Below are positions 12,001 through 19,194 of a DNA stretch of 64,000 bases, piece after piece. A program made the translations under genes and the position numbers. The stretch covers positions 1,736,001-1,800,000 of the forward strand of contig JASGHM010000002.1 of the NCBI GenBank assembly GCA_047602365.1. Reading direction: 5' to 3'. Source of the DNA: Piscinibacter sp047602365. GTDB lineage: Bacteria; Pseudomonadota; Gammaproteobacteria; Burkholderiales; Burkholderiaceae_C. Every line of letters begins with the position of its first letter. Position 1 is the stretch's first letter. The notes beneath the pieces are model-generated. The model was not told the origin of the DNA. It was given only the letters and a program-made list of their open reading frames with translations, and did not search any database.

Positions 12001-14132
12001 GCACGGTCACGATGTCGGGCGGCAACATCGTCTTCACGCCGACGGCCAACTACAGCGGCACGGCGTCGTTCACCTACACGGTGAGCGACAGCCGCGGCGC
12101 CACCTCGACGGCCACGGTGACGCTCAACGTCGCCGCCGTCGCCGACGCGCCGACGCTGGTGATCAACGGCAGCAGCAGCACCGGCGGCACCACCACGCCG
12201 CCGGTCCTGCCGACGTCCACCGGCCTGGTGCGCGACTTCTTCCAGGACATCGCCTCGGTGAGCACGGCCAACGCCGGCAGCGTCACCGCGGTGGAGACGG
12301 CCGTCGAGTCGTCGACGCGCACCTCGACCGGCGTCGTCACCGACATCTCGATTCCCGACCTGAACGTCGACGACGCCTACCGCTACACCGGCTTCATCTT
12401 CCTGACCGCCGGCCAGACCTACCAGATCAGCGGCAGCCGCGACGACACGCTGGCCGTCAAGCTCGGTGGCAGCACCGTCTACGGCGTCGGCTACAACAAC
12501 TGGGGCTCCTTCACCGCCTCGGCGTTCACGCCGTCGGTGTCGGGCTACTACTCGCTGGAGGTGATCGCCTACAACGGCGACGGCATCGGCAACCTCGACA
12601 TCAACATGTCGGTCAACGGGGCGACCGCGGTCGACCTGAACACGACCAACTTCCGCCTCTACACCAGCGCGAGCGACTTCAGCAGCAGCCCGACGGTGGC
12701 CGGCCCGCTGGTGCCCAACGGCGACGGCGGCTACTACCCCGGCGGCGCCGGCGGCACCGAAGACACGGCGATCCGCCTGGGCAACATCTCCGCCAGCCTC
12801 AACGACACCGACGGCTCGGAGACGCTGAGCCTGCGCATCGGCAGCATCCCGGTCGGCGCGGTCATCAGCGACGGCACCAACACCTTCACCGCCACCGCAG
12901 GCAACACCAGCGTGGTGGTGACGGGCTGGTCGCTCAACAACCTGAGCATCACGCCGCCGCTGCACTACGCGGGCACGATCAACCTGTCGGTCACGGCGAC
13001 GGCCACCGAAGCGACCGGCCCCACCGCCACGACCACCGGCACGCTGCCGGTGGTGGTCACCGCCGTCGCCGATGCGCCGGTGGTCGCCGGCGACACGCTG
13101 GTCGTCAGCATGGTGCAGGGCAGCGGCACGGCGGCGACGGTGAACTTCCCGATCCACGCGACGCTGGTCGACACCGACGGCTCGGAAACGCTGCGCGTGC
13201 TGGTCTCCGGCGTGCCGACCGGCGCGACCTTCAGCGCCGGCACCAACAACGGCAGCGGCGTGTGGGAGTTCAGCTCGGCACAGCTCGATGGCCTGACGAT
13301 GACACTGCCGGCCGGTACCTCGACCAGCGGCACCACGCTGACGGTGACCGCGGTGTCGCGCGAGAGCAGCACCGGCGCCGAGGCCTCCGATTCGTCGACG
13401 GTCACGCTGGTCGCCGACTACACGACCTCGACCACGTCCGGCGCGACGACGGGCAACGACAACCTGAGCGGCAACGGCACCAACAACTTCATCAATGCGC
13501 TGGGTGGCAACGACACCGTCTCGGCCGCCGGCGGCAACGACTACGTGCTCGGCGGCGCTGGCAACGACAGCCTGCTCGGTGGCAACGGCAACGACGCGCT
13601 GTGGGGCGAGGCCGGCAACGACATCATCCTCGGCGGCGCAGGCAACGACCTGATCCGCGGCGGCGCCGGCAACGACACGATGACCGGCGGGGCCACCGCC
13701 GGCGCGGCCGACAGCACGGCCGACGTGTTCGCCTGGTCCTTCGCCGATGCCGGCACGGCGGGTGCGCCAGCGGTCGACACGATCACCGACTTCAACGTCG
13801 GCGCGGTGTCGGCCGGCGGCGACGTGCTGGACCTGCGCGACCTGCTCTCGGGCGACGTGCTCGGTGCCGGCAACACCGTGGGCAATCTGGCCAACTTCCT
13901 CGACTTCGCGGTCAGCGGCAGCGGCGCCAGCGCCACCACCACGATCCGCATCAGCTCGACCGGCCAGTACACCGACGGCAACTACTCGGCCTCGGCGACC
14001 GACCAGACCATCGTGCTGCAGGGCGTGGACCTGCCGACCTCGCTGGGCCTGGGCAGCGGCGCCACCGACGCGCAGATCGTCCAGGAGCTGCTGACGCGCG
14101 GCAAGCTGATCGTCGACAGCACCAGCACCTGA
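55..14132 (+). CDS. Giant LapA/BapA-type RTX adhesin, type I secreted (reading frame broken by small indels)
   Basis: Surface adhesin expected to be held in the outer membrane by an N-terminal retention module and secreted by a type I system. In order: a LapA-like N-terminus (about residues 1-90), a PAAG site, cadherin/VCBS-like repeats over most of the length, a PA14-like block, T1SS-143-type repeats (12.75-13.4 kb), RTX nonapeptides and a C-terminal type I secretion domain. The frame is broken at about 2047, 3070, 6178, 6388, 6411, 6813, 6835, 7201, 7250, 7480, 7577 and 7697, with a compensated pair at 7034/7055. Removing the 17 net extra bases gives one frame of about 4,686 residues, and both ends are intact. 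ATG 55 is chosen for an AAGG seven bases upstream and fit to LapA; in-frame ATGs at 28 and 37 are possible. The neighbouring lapG-lapD genes support the call. Confidence 0.9.
331..342 (+). other. Predicted LapG cleavage site (PAAG) in the adhesin
   Basis: Codons 93-96 from ATG 55 read Pro-Ala-Ala-Gly, just after the N-terminal retention module. LapG proteases cut LapA-type adhesins at a di-alanine in a (T/P/A)AAG context about 100 residues from the N-terminus. Both motif and position fit, and a LapG gene lies at 16132-16842. Cleavage itself is inferred. Confidence 0.6.
1783..3077 (+). repeat. Four tandem 324-bp (108-residue) cadherin-like repeats in the adhesin
   Basis: The PVND(A/S)PVASS segment recurs at 1783, 2108, 2432 and 2756. 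Spacing is 324 bp, with 325 in the first interval and an extra base in the last, before 3078. Those two units hold the frame breaks at about 2047 (an extra T in the Phe-Ser-Tyr codons) and about 3070 (an extra base in the Thr-Ile-Thr-Val codons). Two further copies of this unit lie at 3939-4262 and 4548-4871. Confidence 0.9.
3654..4871 (+). repeat. 609-bp tandem duplication in the adhesin
   Basis: A composite block of one 285-bp cadherin-like domain (beginning PVANADFLTTAEDT) plus one 324-bp domain occurs at 3654-4262 and again at 4263-4871. The block boundaries fall at exactly the same motif in both copies, and the copies are nearly identical at the protein level, so this is a recent in-frame duplication. 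Confidence 0.85.
5817..10604 (+). repeat. Fifteen tandem 318-bp (106-residue) VCBS-type repeats in the adhesin
   Basis: The VAVISAGTGSVTED segment recurs at 5817, 6135, 6457, 6775, 7098, 7418, 7740, 8058, 8379, 8697, 9015, 9333, 9651, 9969 and 10287. Intact units are exactly 318 bp; the 8058 unit is 321 bp because it has one extra Thr codon. Units 2, 4, 5 and 6 measure 322, 323, 320 and 322 bp because of inserted bases, and these hold all the frame breaks of the array. High identity between units implies recent expansion or homogenisation. Confidence 0.92.
12210..12690 (+). other. PA14-like, possible ligand-binding domain within the adhesin
   Basis: This stretch is not part of the repeats. 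It encodes an aromatic-rich segment with YRYTGFIFL, ISGSRDDTLAV and SGYYSLEVIAYNGDG, which resembles PA14-type beta-barrel carbohydrate-binding modules found near the C-terminus of other RTX adhesins. It is probably the part that contacts a ligand. Assigned by eye only. Confidence 0.45.
13501..13692 (+). repeat. RTX calcium-binding nonapeptide repeats
   Basis: About seven consecutive GGxGNDxLxG-type nonapeptides (for example GAGNDSLLG, GNGNDALWG, GAGNDLIRG). They are followed to 14129 by a C-terminal segment with ITDFNVG and LDLRDLLSG, typical of the type I secretion target domain of large adhesins. This indicates calcium-dependent folding after export through an ABC/TolC channel. Confidence 0.92.
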
Positions 14133-14138
14133 GACTCC

Positions 14139-14159
14139 GGGGCGGCCGGGCGCCGCCCC
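14139..14159. terminator. Hairpin between convergent adhesin and lapD genes
   Basis: GGGGCGGC and GCCGCCCC arms around a five-base loop, seven bases after the adhesin stop. No clean T-run follows, so efficiency is uncertain; it may serve both converging transcripts. Confidence 0.5.
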
Positions 14160-14192
14160 GCGTTTCGCGCCAGTGCTTCGCGCGGCGCCGGA

Positions 14193-16115
14193 TCAGCCGG
14201 CGCGCGCCGCCTGGGCGCTGACCCAGGGGCCGGTCTGCGCGTCGACGCCGCACTGCCACAGCGCCTCGGCGTCGCCGGCATCGGACACGCCCTCGGCGAT
14301 CACCTGCAGCGACAGGCTGTGCAGCATCGCCACCAGGCCGGTGACGAAGCCGCTGCGTGTGCTGTCCCGGCCCAGGCCCACGGTGATGGCTGCGTCGAGC
14401 TTGACGTAGTCCAGCCCCAGCTCGAACAGCCGCTCGATGCGGCCGGTGCGTTCGCCGGCATGCTCGAGGCCGAGCTTGGCGCCCGCCGGCCGGAGCTGGC
14501 GACCGAGTTCGCGCACCAGCTCGAAGTGTTCGGCCGCAGCGAGCTCGGGCACCTCCAGCCAGACCTGGCGTGCGGCGCGCGGCGCCTGCAGCAGCTGGGC
14601 GCGCAGCCGGGCCGCGAAGCCGCTGTCGGCCAGCGAGGCCGTGGCGATGTTGACCGCACGCGCCTGCCCGTCGGCGGCGATCGCCGCCAGCGCCAGCGAC
14701 AGCGCACGCTCGTCCAGCGCCGCAGTGAGGCGTGCCCGCGAGGCCAGCGGCAGCCAGCGTGCCGCCGGTTCGAGCCCGCCGTCGGGCTCGATCTGCACAC
14801 GCAACGGGCACTCGCGGTGCAGCGTGTCGCCGCTGCGCGCCAGCACCGGGTACTCGACCAGGCCGATGCGGCCTTCGGCCAGCGCCTCGTGGATGCTGCG
14901 TCGCCAGCCGGCCTCGCCCAGCTTGGTCAGGCCGCCGGTCTCGCCGCTGGTCGCCACGGCAAACGAGCCCTGTGCCTCGGCCCGCGCCAGCGCGAGGTCG
15001 GCCATGCCCATCAGTTCGGCCATCGGCATGTCGCGCCGCAGCTCGACCGCACCGGCCGCGACGGCGGCCTGCTGCCCGAACGCCGGCAGCACGGCGCGCA
15101 GCCCGTCGGCCAGCGCACGCGCCGTCTCCTCGGCCACGCCGCCGACCGGCAGGCACATGCCGAAGTCGGAGCCGTTGAGGCGGCCGACGAAGCAGCCCTT
15201 GACGCGCAGCGTGTAGGCCTGCAGCGCCTGCGCGATCGCGAGGATCAGGCGGTCGGTGGTGTCGTGCCCGAGCGCACGGTTGAGGCCGGCGAGGTCGAGC
15301 ACGCGCAGCAGCACCAGGCCGCCTTCGGCACTGCCGTCCTCGCGGTGCAGCACGGTGCCCAGCTGGCCCATGAAGTGGGCGCGGTTCGACAGGCCGGTGA
15401 GCGCGTCGTTGTTGGCCTGGCGGCGCAGCGTCTCGACCTGCGTGGCCTGGCCCTCGAACACCAGCTTCAGGCGCGCGACCATCGAGTTCATCGCGCGGGC
15501 GACGCGCCGCAACTCCGGCGCCGACGGTTCGGCCACCGTGACGTATTCGCCGCGCTCGAGCGAGCGCGCCTGCTCGACGGTCTGCTCCAGCGGGCGGCGG
15601 ATGCGATTGACGATCAGCGCGCCCGCCAGCGCGGCCAGCAGGCCGACCACCGCCATCGCGGCGGCGGCACGCTGCACGGCGTGCCAGAGCTCGTCGTGCG
15701 CAAAGCTGTCCTGGCTCTGCACCTCGACATGGCCGAGCGCACGCCAGCCATCGGACACCTGCGCGACGCCGGGCTCGACCTCGATCGGCAAGGCACGCTC
15801 GAACCAGCCCGGCGCGACCGCCGGCTTCAGCGTCGTCTCGCGCAGGAAGGTCTGCTTGCCGTCGGCGCCGACGAAGCGCATGCGCCGGTAGAAGCCGGTG
15901 TCGTACTGCGCCGCCAGCACCAGTTCCATCAGCGCAGCATCGCCCTTCTGCTGCGACAGCACCAGCGCGATCGCGGTGGCGTTGTCGGCGTTCTTCAGCC
16001 GCAGCTGCGTCTGCAGCGTGTCGCGCATCGCGTCGGTGTGGACCACCACGCTGCCTGCGAACGCCAGTGTCAGCACCACGAACAGCTTGAGCCAGATCTG
16101 GCCGATCAACGACAT
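14193..16115 (-). CDS. lapD: LapD-like degenerate c-di-GMP receptor of the inner membrane
   Basis: Inner-membrane protein of 640 residues that senses cytoplasmic c-di-GMP and sequesters the LapG protease in the periplasm. Seen: TM helix about 8-28, a periplasmic LapD/MoxY-type domain to about 150, a second TM about 152-172, HAMP, a GGDEF domain degenerate at the signature (NGSDF near 314), and an EAL domain degenerate at its signature (ECPL at 435, GLEHAGE in place of DDFG). Loss of both catalytic motifs with an otherwise complete fold is the LapD pattern. ATG 16115 is chosen because GGGAGAAC precedes it; a longer frame to 16163 would overlap lapG. It lies 16 bases downstream of lapG on the same strand, so the pair is an operon, convergent with its predicted target adhesin. 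Confidence 0.88.
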   Translation of the reverse strand: MSLIGQIWLKLFVVLTLAFAGSVVVHTDAMRDTLQTQLRLKNADNATAIALVLSQQKGDAALMELVLAAQYDTGFYRRMRFVGADGKQTFLRETTLKPAVAPGWFERALPIEVEPGVAQVSDGWRALGHVEVQSQDSFAHDELWHAVQRAAAAMAVVGLLAALAGALIVNRIRRPLEQTVEQARSLERGEYVTVAEPSAPELRRVARAMNSMVARLKLVFEGQATQVETLRRQANNDALTGLSNRAHFMGQLGTVLHREDGSAEGGLVLLRVLDLAGLNRALGHDTTDRLILAIAQALQAYTLRVKGCFVGRLNGSDFGMCLPVGGVAEETARALADGLRAVLPAFGQQAAVAAGAVELRRDMPMAELMGMADLALARAEAQGSFAVATSGETGGLTKLGEAGWRRSIHEALAEGRIGLVEYPVLARSGDTLHRECPLRVQIEPDGGLEPAARWLPLASRARLTAALDERALSLALAAIAADGQARAVNIATASLADSGFAARLRAQLLQAPRAARQVWLEVPELAAAEHFELVRELGRQLRPAGAKLGLEHAGERTGRIERLFELGLDYVKLDAAITVGLGRDSTRSGFVTGLVAMLHSLSLQVIAEGVSDAGDAEALWQCGVDAQTGPWVSAQAARAG

Positions 16116-16131
16116 CTTGTTCTCCCTGCAC

Positions 16132-16842
16132 TCATTGGAACCCCTCGGCGCGCGCCTTCGCAAGCACCTCGCGCCAGCGCGACAGCCGCGCCGTCGGGTC
16201 GCCCGCTGCGGCGCCGCCGGCGCCCTGCCACAGGCCTTCGCTGTTGAAGCTGAACACCGGCGTCAGGTCGGGTCGGCGCGACGCCGGCCGCACCTCGCCG
16301 ATCAGGTTGTCGAGGATCAGCGGCTCGGCGCCGGGCTGCGCATACCAGGCCAGCACCATGTGGGCCTGCACCACGCCGCCGGGGCCGCCGACCGCGGCCC
16401 GCACGTAGACCAGACGCAGCTTGGCCACCGGCACGCCGGCCGCGAGCAGGCTGAAGTACTTGGCGATCGCGTAGTCCTCGCAGTCGCCGCGACCCTTCTC
16501 GAGCGTCTCCAGCGGGCTGGCCCAGTAGTCGTCCTGGCCCCACACCGCGGCGTCGTCGACGAACAGCACGCGGCGGTTGAAGAAGTCGTTCACCGCCGCG
16601 AGCAAGGCGGGCTCGTCGCCCGCCGGCGTCTCGATGATCAGCGCCTGCAGCCCCTTGACCGCGGCCGCCGCACGCGGGCCGGCGCGCTGCGCGGCGGCGT
16701 TCATGCGCTCGCGGTCCCAGGCCAGCCCTGCCGTGGTGGCGAGCAGCGCGCTGGCCGACACGGCCACGGCTGCGCGCCGCAGCCAGACGGCGGCGGCCCG
16801 GGCGATCGGACATGGCAGGTGCTGCGGCATCGGAAAGCGCAT
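16132..16842 (-). CDS. lapG: LapG-like periplasmic cysteine protease (bacterial transglutaminase-like)
   Basis: Predicted to release the large adhesin from the cell surface by cutting its N-terminal region. The 236-residue protein has an N-terminal hydrophobic export segment (about 18-42) and the LapG triad: Cys121 in GRGDCEDYAIAKYF, His161 in VQAHMVLAWY and Asp178 in LILDNL. The His-Asp spacing of 17 matches known LapG proteins. First gene of a two-gene operon with lapD and divergent from the TolC-family gene, with 220 bases between. An in-frame ATG at 16830 is an alternative start. Family membership is clear; the target is inferred from the adjacent adhesin and its PAAG motif. Confidence 0.9.
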   Translation of the reverse strand: MRFPMPQHLPCPIARAAAVWLRRAAVAVSASALLATTAGLAWDRERMNAAAQRAGPRAAAAVKGLQALIIETPAGDEPALLAAVNDFFNRRVLFVDDAAVWGQDDYWASPLETLEKGRGDCEDYAIAKYFSLLAAGVPVAKLRLVYVRAAVGGPGGVVQAHMVLAWYAQPGAEPLILDNLIGEVRPASRRPDLTPVFSFNSEGLWQGAGGAAAGDPTARLSRWREVLAKARAEGFQ

Positions 16843-17062
16843 CGACGACCTGTTCTCGTCGCTTCATCCGCCAGCTTGAGAGCGACGTTCGGCGCTGCAG
16901 CGGCATTCCGTACGCAATCTGTTGCAAAGTGCCCTGAACGTGACGTTCAGCCGTGAAAAACTGCGTTCATTCCATCATTGCGCCCGGGGCCTGCGTCAGT
17001 CCTCACTACACTCCCGGTGGCTTGAGCTGCGTCATCGCAGCGACTCGATGGACCGGAGAACC
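16843..17062. promoter_or_regulatory. Divergent control region of lapGD and the TolC-family gene, with a perfect inverted repeat
   Basis: This 220-base gap must hold promoters for both directions. At 16934-16950 it contains CTGAACG-TGA-CGTTCAG, a perfect 7-bp dyad with a three-base spacer. That is the size of a dimeric regulator site. No strong sigma-70 boxes could be assigned with confidence, and the regulator is unknown. Confidence 0.5.
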
Positions 17063-18514
17063 ATGCATCTGAAACCGAGGGCGATCTGTGCAGCCGTGAC
17101 GCTGCTTCTGGCAGCGGGCGCAAGTGTCGCCCAGAGCACCGACCCGCTTCGTGCGGCGGCGCAGAAGGCAGTCACCACCAACCCCGAAGTCACGGCGCGC
17201 TTCAATGCCTACCGCTCGGCCACCGACGCCGTCGACGTGGTGCGCGGCGGCTTCCTGCCGCGTGTCGACCTGAACGCCAGCGCCGGCCGCGACAACGACC
17301 GCATCACCGGCCGCCGGCCCGACGAGTCGCAGTCGCTGAACCGCAGCCAGGTCGGCCTGAGCCTGACGCAGCTGCTGTGGGACGGTCTGGGCACCAGCCG
17401 CGACGTCGACCGCCTGACGCACGACCGCCTGGCCCGCTACTTCGAACTGCTCGACAGCACCGAGCAGACCGTGCTCGAGGCCGCGCGCGCGCACTACGAC
17501 GTGCAGCGCTTCCGCCGCCTGGTGCAGCTGGCCGAGGACAACTACGTCCAGCACCGCTACGCCTTCCTGCAGATCCAGTCGCGCGTCAAGGCCGGCGTCG
17601 GCCGCGGCGTCGACCTGGAGCAGGCCGGCGCCCGCCTGGCGCTGGCCGAATCGAACCTGGCCACCGAACTGGCCAACCTGCACGACGTGACGGTGCGCTA
17701 CCAGCGTGTCGTCGGCGAGCTGCCGCCGGCCAAGCTGCCGGCGCTGGAGATGCTCAAGCCCGGCGTGCCGGCCAGCGCCGGCGAGGCGGTGACCGATTCG
17801 CTGCGCAACAGCCCGGCGATCAGCGCCAGCATCGAGGGGCTGCGCTCGGCGCGCTCGGCATCGAGCGCGCGCGACTCGGCCTTCCAGCCGCGCGTCGAGG
17901 CCCGGCTGCGCAACTCGGTCGGCCGCAACGTCGACGGCGTCGAGGACCAGAAGCGCAACGGCTCGGCCGAGATCGTGCTGAACTGGAACCTCTACAACGG
18001 CGGTTCCGACCAGGCGCGCGTGCGCCAGCAGGTCGGCCTGATGAACCAGGCTGCCGACCTGCGCGACCGCGTCTGCCGCGACACCCGCCAGGTGGCGGCG
18101 ATCGCCTTCAACGACACGCGCAAGCTGACCGAGCAGCTGGTCTACCTCGAGCGCAACACGCTGGCGATCGAGAAGGCGCGCGACGCCTACCGCCAGCAGT
18201 TCGACATCGGCCAGCGCAGCCTGCTGGACCTGCTGAACGCCGAGAACGAGGTCTACACCGCGCGGCGTGCCTATGCGAACGCCGAACACGACCTGGCGCT
18301 GGCCTACGCGCGCACCCACGCGGCGATGAGCCGCCTGGGCACGACGCTGGGTGTCGCACGCACCGACAAGGCTGCCGACGAAGCCGCCGGCTGGAGCGCC
18401 GGCGACGACGCGCCGGCACGCTGCCCGGTGGTGGTCGGCGAGGTCGGCGCCAGCGATCGCGCCGCGCTCGACGCCCGCGCCGAGAGCATGTCGCGCAGCG
18501 CCCCGACACGCTGA
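17063..18514 (+). CDS. TolC-family outer-membrane channel (LapE/AggA-like)
   Basis: 483-residue outer-membrane efflux protein, expected to be the outer-membrane exit of the type I secretion system that exports the adhesin. A signal peptide (about residues 1-24, ending ASVAQS) precedes two OEP-type halves with long alpha-helical, Ala/Arg-rich segments. Motifs include SLTQLLWDG, AYRQQFDIGQRSLLDLLNAE and an AYARTHAAMSRL end. ATG 17063 is chosen for the upstream GGAGA and the signal peptide; ATG 17048 is in frame. Placement beside lapGD and the adhesin favours adhesin export over drug efflux, but the ABC transporter and membrane-fusion partners are not here. No clear terminator separates it from the H-NOX gene 108 bases downstream. 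Confidence 0.85.
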   Translation: MHLKPRAICAAVTLLLAAGASVAQSTDPLRAAAQKAVTTNPEVTARFNAYRSATDAVDVVRGGFLPRVDLNASAGRDNDRITGRRPDESQSLNRSQVGLSLTQLLWDGLGTSRDVDRLTHDRLARYFELLDSTEQTVLEAARAHYDVQRFRRLVQLAEDNYVQHRYAFLQIQSRVKAGVGRGVDLEQAGARLALAESNLATELANLHDVTVRYQRVVGELPPAKLPALEMLKPGVPASAGEAVTDSLRNSPAISASIEGLRSARSASSARDSAFQPRVEARLRNSVGRNVDGVEDQKRNGSAEIVLNWNLYNGGSDQARVRQQVGLMNQAADLRDRVCRDTRQVAAIAFNDTRKLTEQLVYLERNTLAIEKARDAYRQQFDIGQRSLLDLLNAENEVYTARRAYANAEHDLALAYARTHAAMSRLGTTLGVARTDKAADEAAGWSAGDDAPARCPVVVGEVGASDRAALDARAESMSRSAPTR

Positions 18515-18622
18515 GCGCAGCGGCCCGCAGGGCGTGACGGAACTCACACCGGCGGCCGGCCCGCGGCTGGCCTGAGAAAACCCCCACCTCACTTCGCCGC
18601 CGGGCAGCCGAAACACCAGACC

Positions 18623-19165
18623 ATGAAGGGCATGGTGTTCACCGAATTCCTCGCGTTCGTCGCCGAGCGCTTCGGCGAGGACATGGTCGACGACATCATC
18701 GAGGCCAGCGAGCTGCCCAGCGGCGGCGCCTACACCGCGGTGGGCACCTACCGCCACGCCGAGATGGTGGCGCTGTGCAGCGCGCTGTCGCAGCGCAGCG
18801 GCGAACCGGTTGACGCGCTGGTCAAGGCCTTCGGCGACCGGCTCGGCGACAGCTTCGCACACAGCCACCCGGCCTTCTTCCAGCGCGCCGCCGGCCTGTT
18901 CGATTTCCTCGCCAGCATCGAAGGGCACATCCACGCCGAGGTGCGCAAGCTCTACCCCGATGCCGAACTGCCCTCCTTCGTGGTCGAGCTGCGCACCGCC
19001 ACCCGTCTGGTGATGCTCTACCGCAGCCCGCGCCGCATGGGCGCGCTGTCCGAGGGGCTGATCCTCGGCTCGGCACGCCAGTACGGCGTGCAGGTGCAGG
19101 TGCAGTCACAGCCGATCGAGGCCGGCGACGGCAGTGCGGTCCGATTCACCGTCGATCTGGTCTGA
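18623..19165 (+). CDS. H-NOX haem-based gas sensor
   Basis: Soluble cytoplasmic haem protein of 180 residues, the full length of stand-alone bacterial H-NOX proteins, which bind NO (or O2) and regulate a partner enzyme. Seen: the MKGMVF start, the proximal haem ligand His104 in GHIHAEVRKLYPDAELP, a conserved Pro117, and the haem-propionate motif Tyr133-x-Ser135-x-Arg137. No Tyr occurs in residues 138-147, where O2-binding members carry the distal Tyr, so an NO-selective sensor is more likely. It lies 29 bases before a GGDEF-EAL gene, the usual H-NOX partner arrangement, and 108 bases after the TolC-family gene. Confidence 0.93.
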   Translation: MKGMVFTEFLAFVAERFGEDMVDDIIEASELPSGGAYTAVGTYRHAEMVALCSALSQRSGEPVDALVKAFGDRLGDSFAHSHPAFFQRAAGLFDFLASIEGHIHAEVRKLYPDAELPSFVVELRTATRLVMLYRSPRRMGALSEGLILGSARQYGVQVQVQSQPIEAGDGSAVRFTVDLV

Positions 19166-19194
19166 GGCCGCGAGTCGATTCGCCAGCGTTCCCG

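Noticed and set aside
17063..18514. TolC-family gene as part of a drug-efflux operon
   Set aside because: No RND or MFS pump subunits are adjacent, while a type I secreted adhesin and its release system are.
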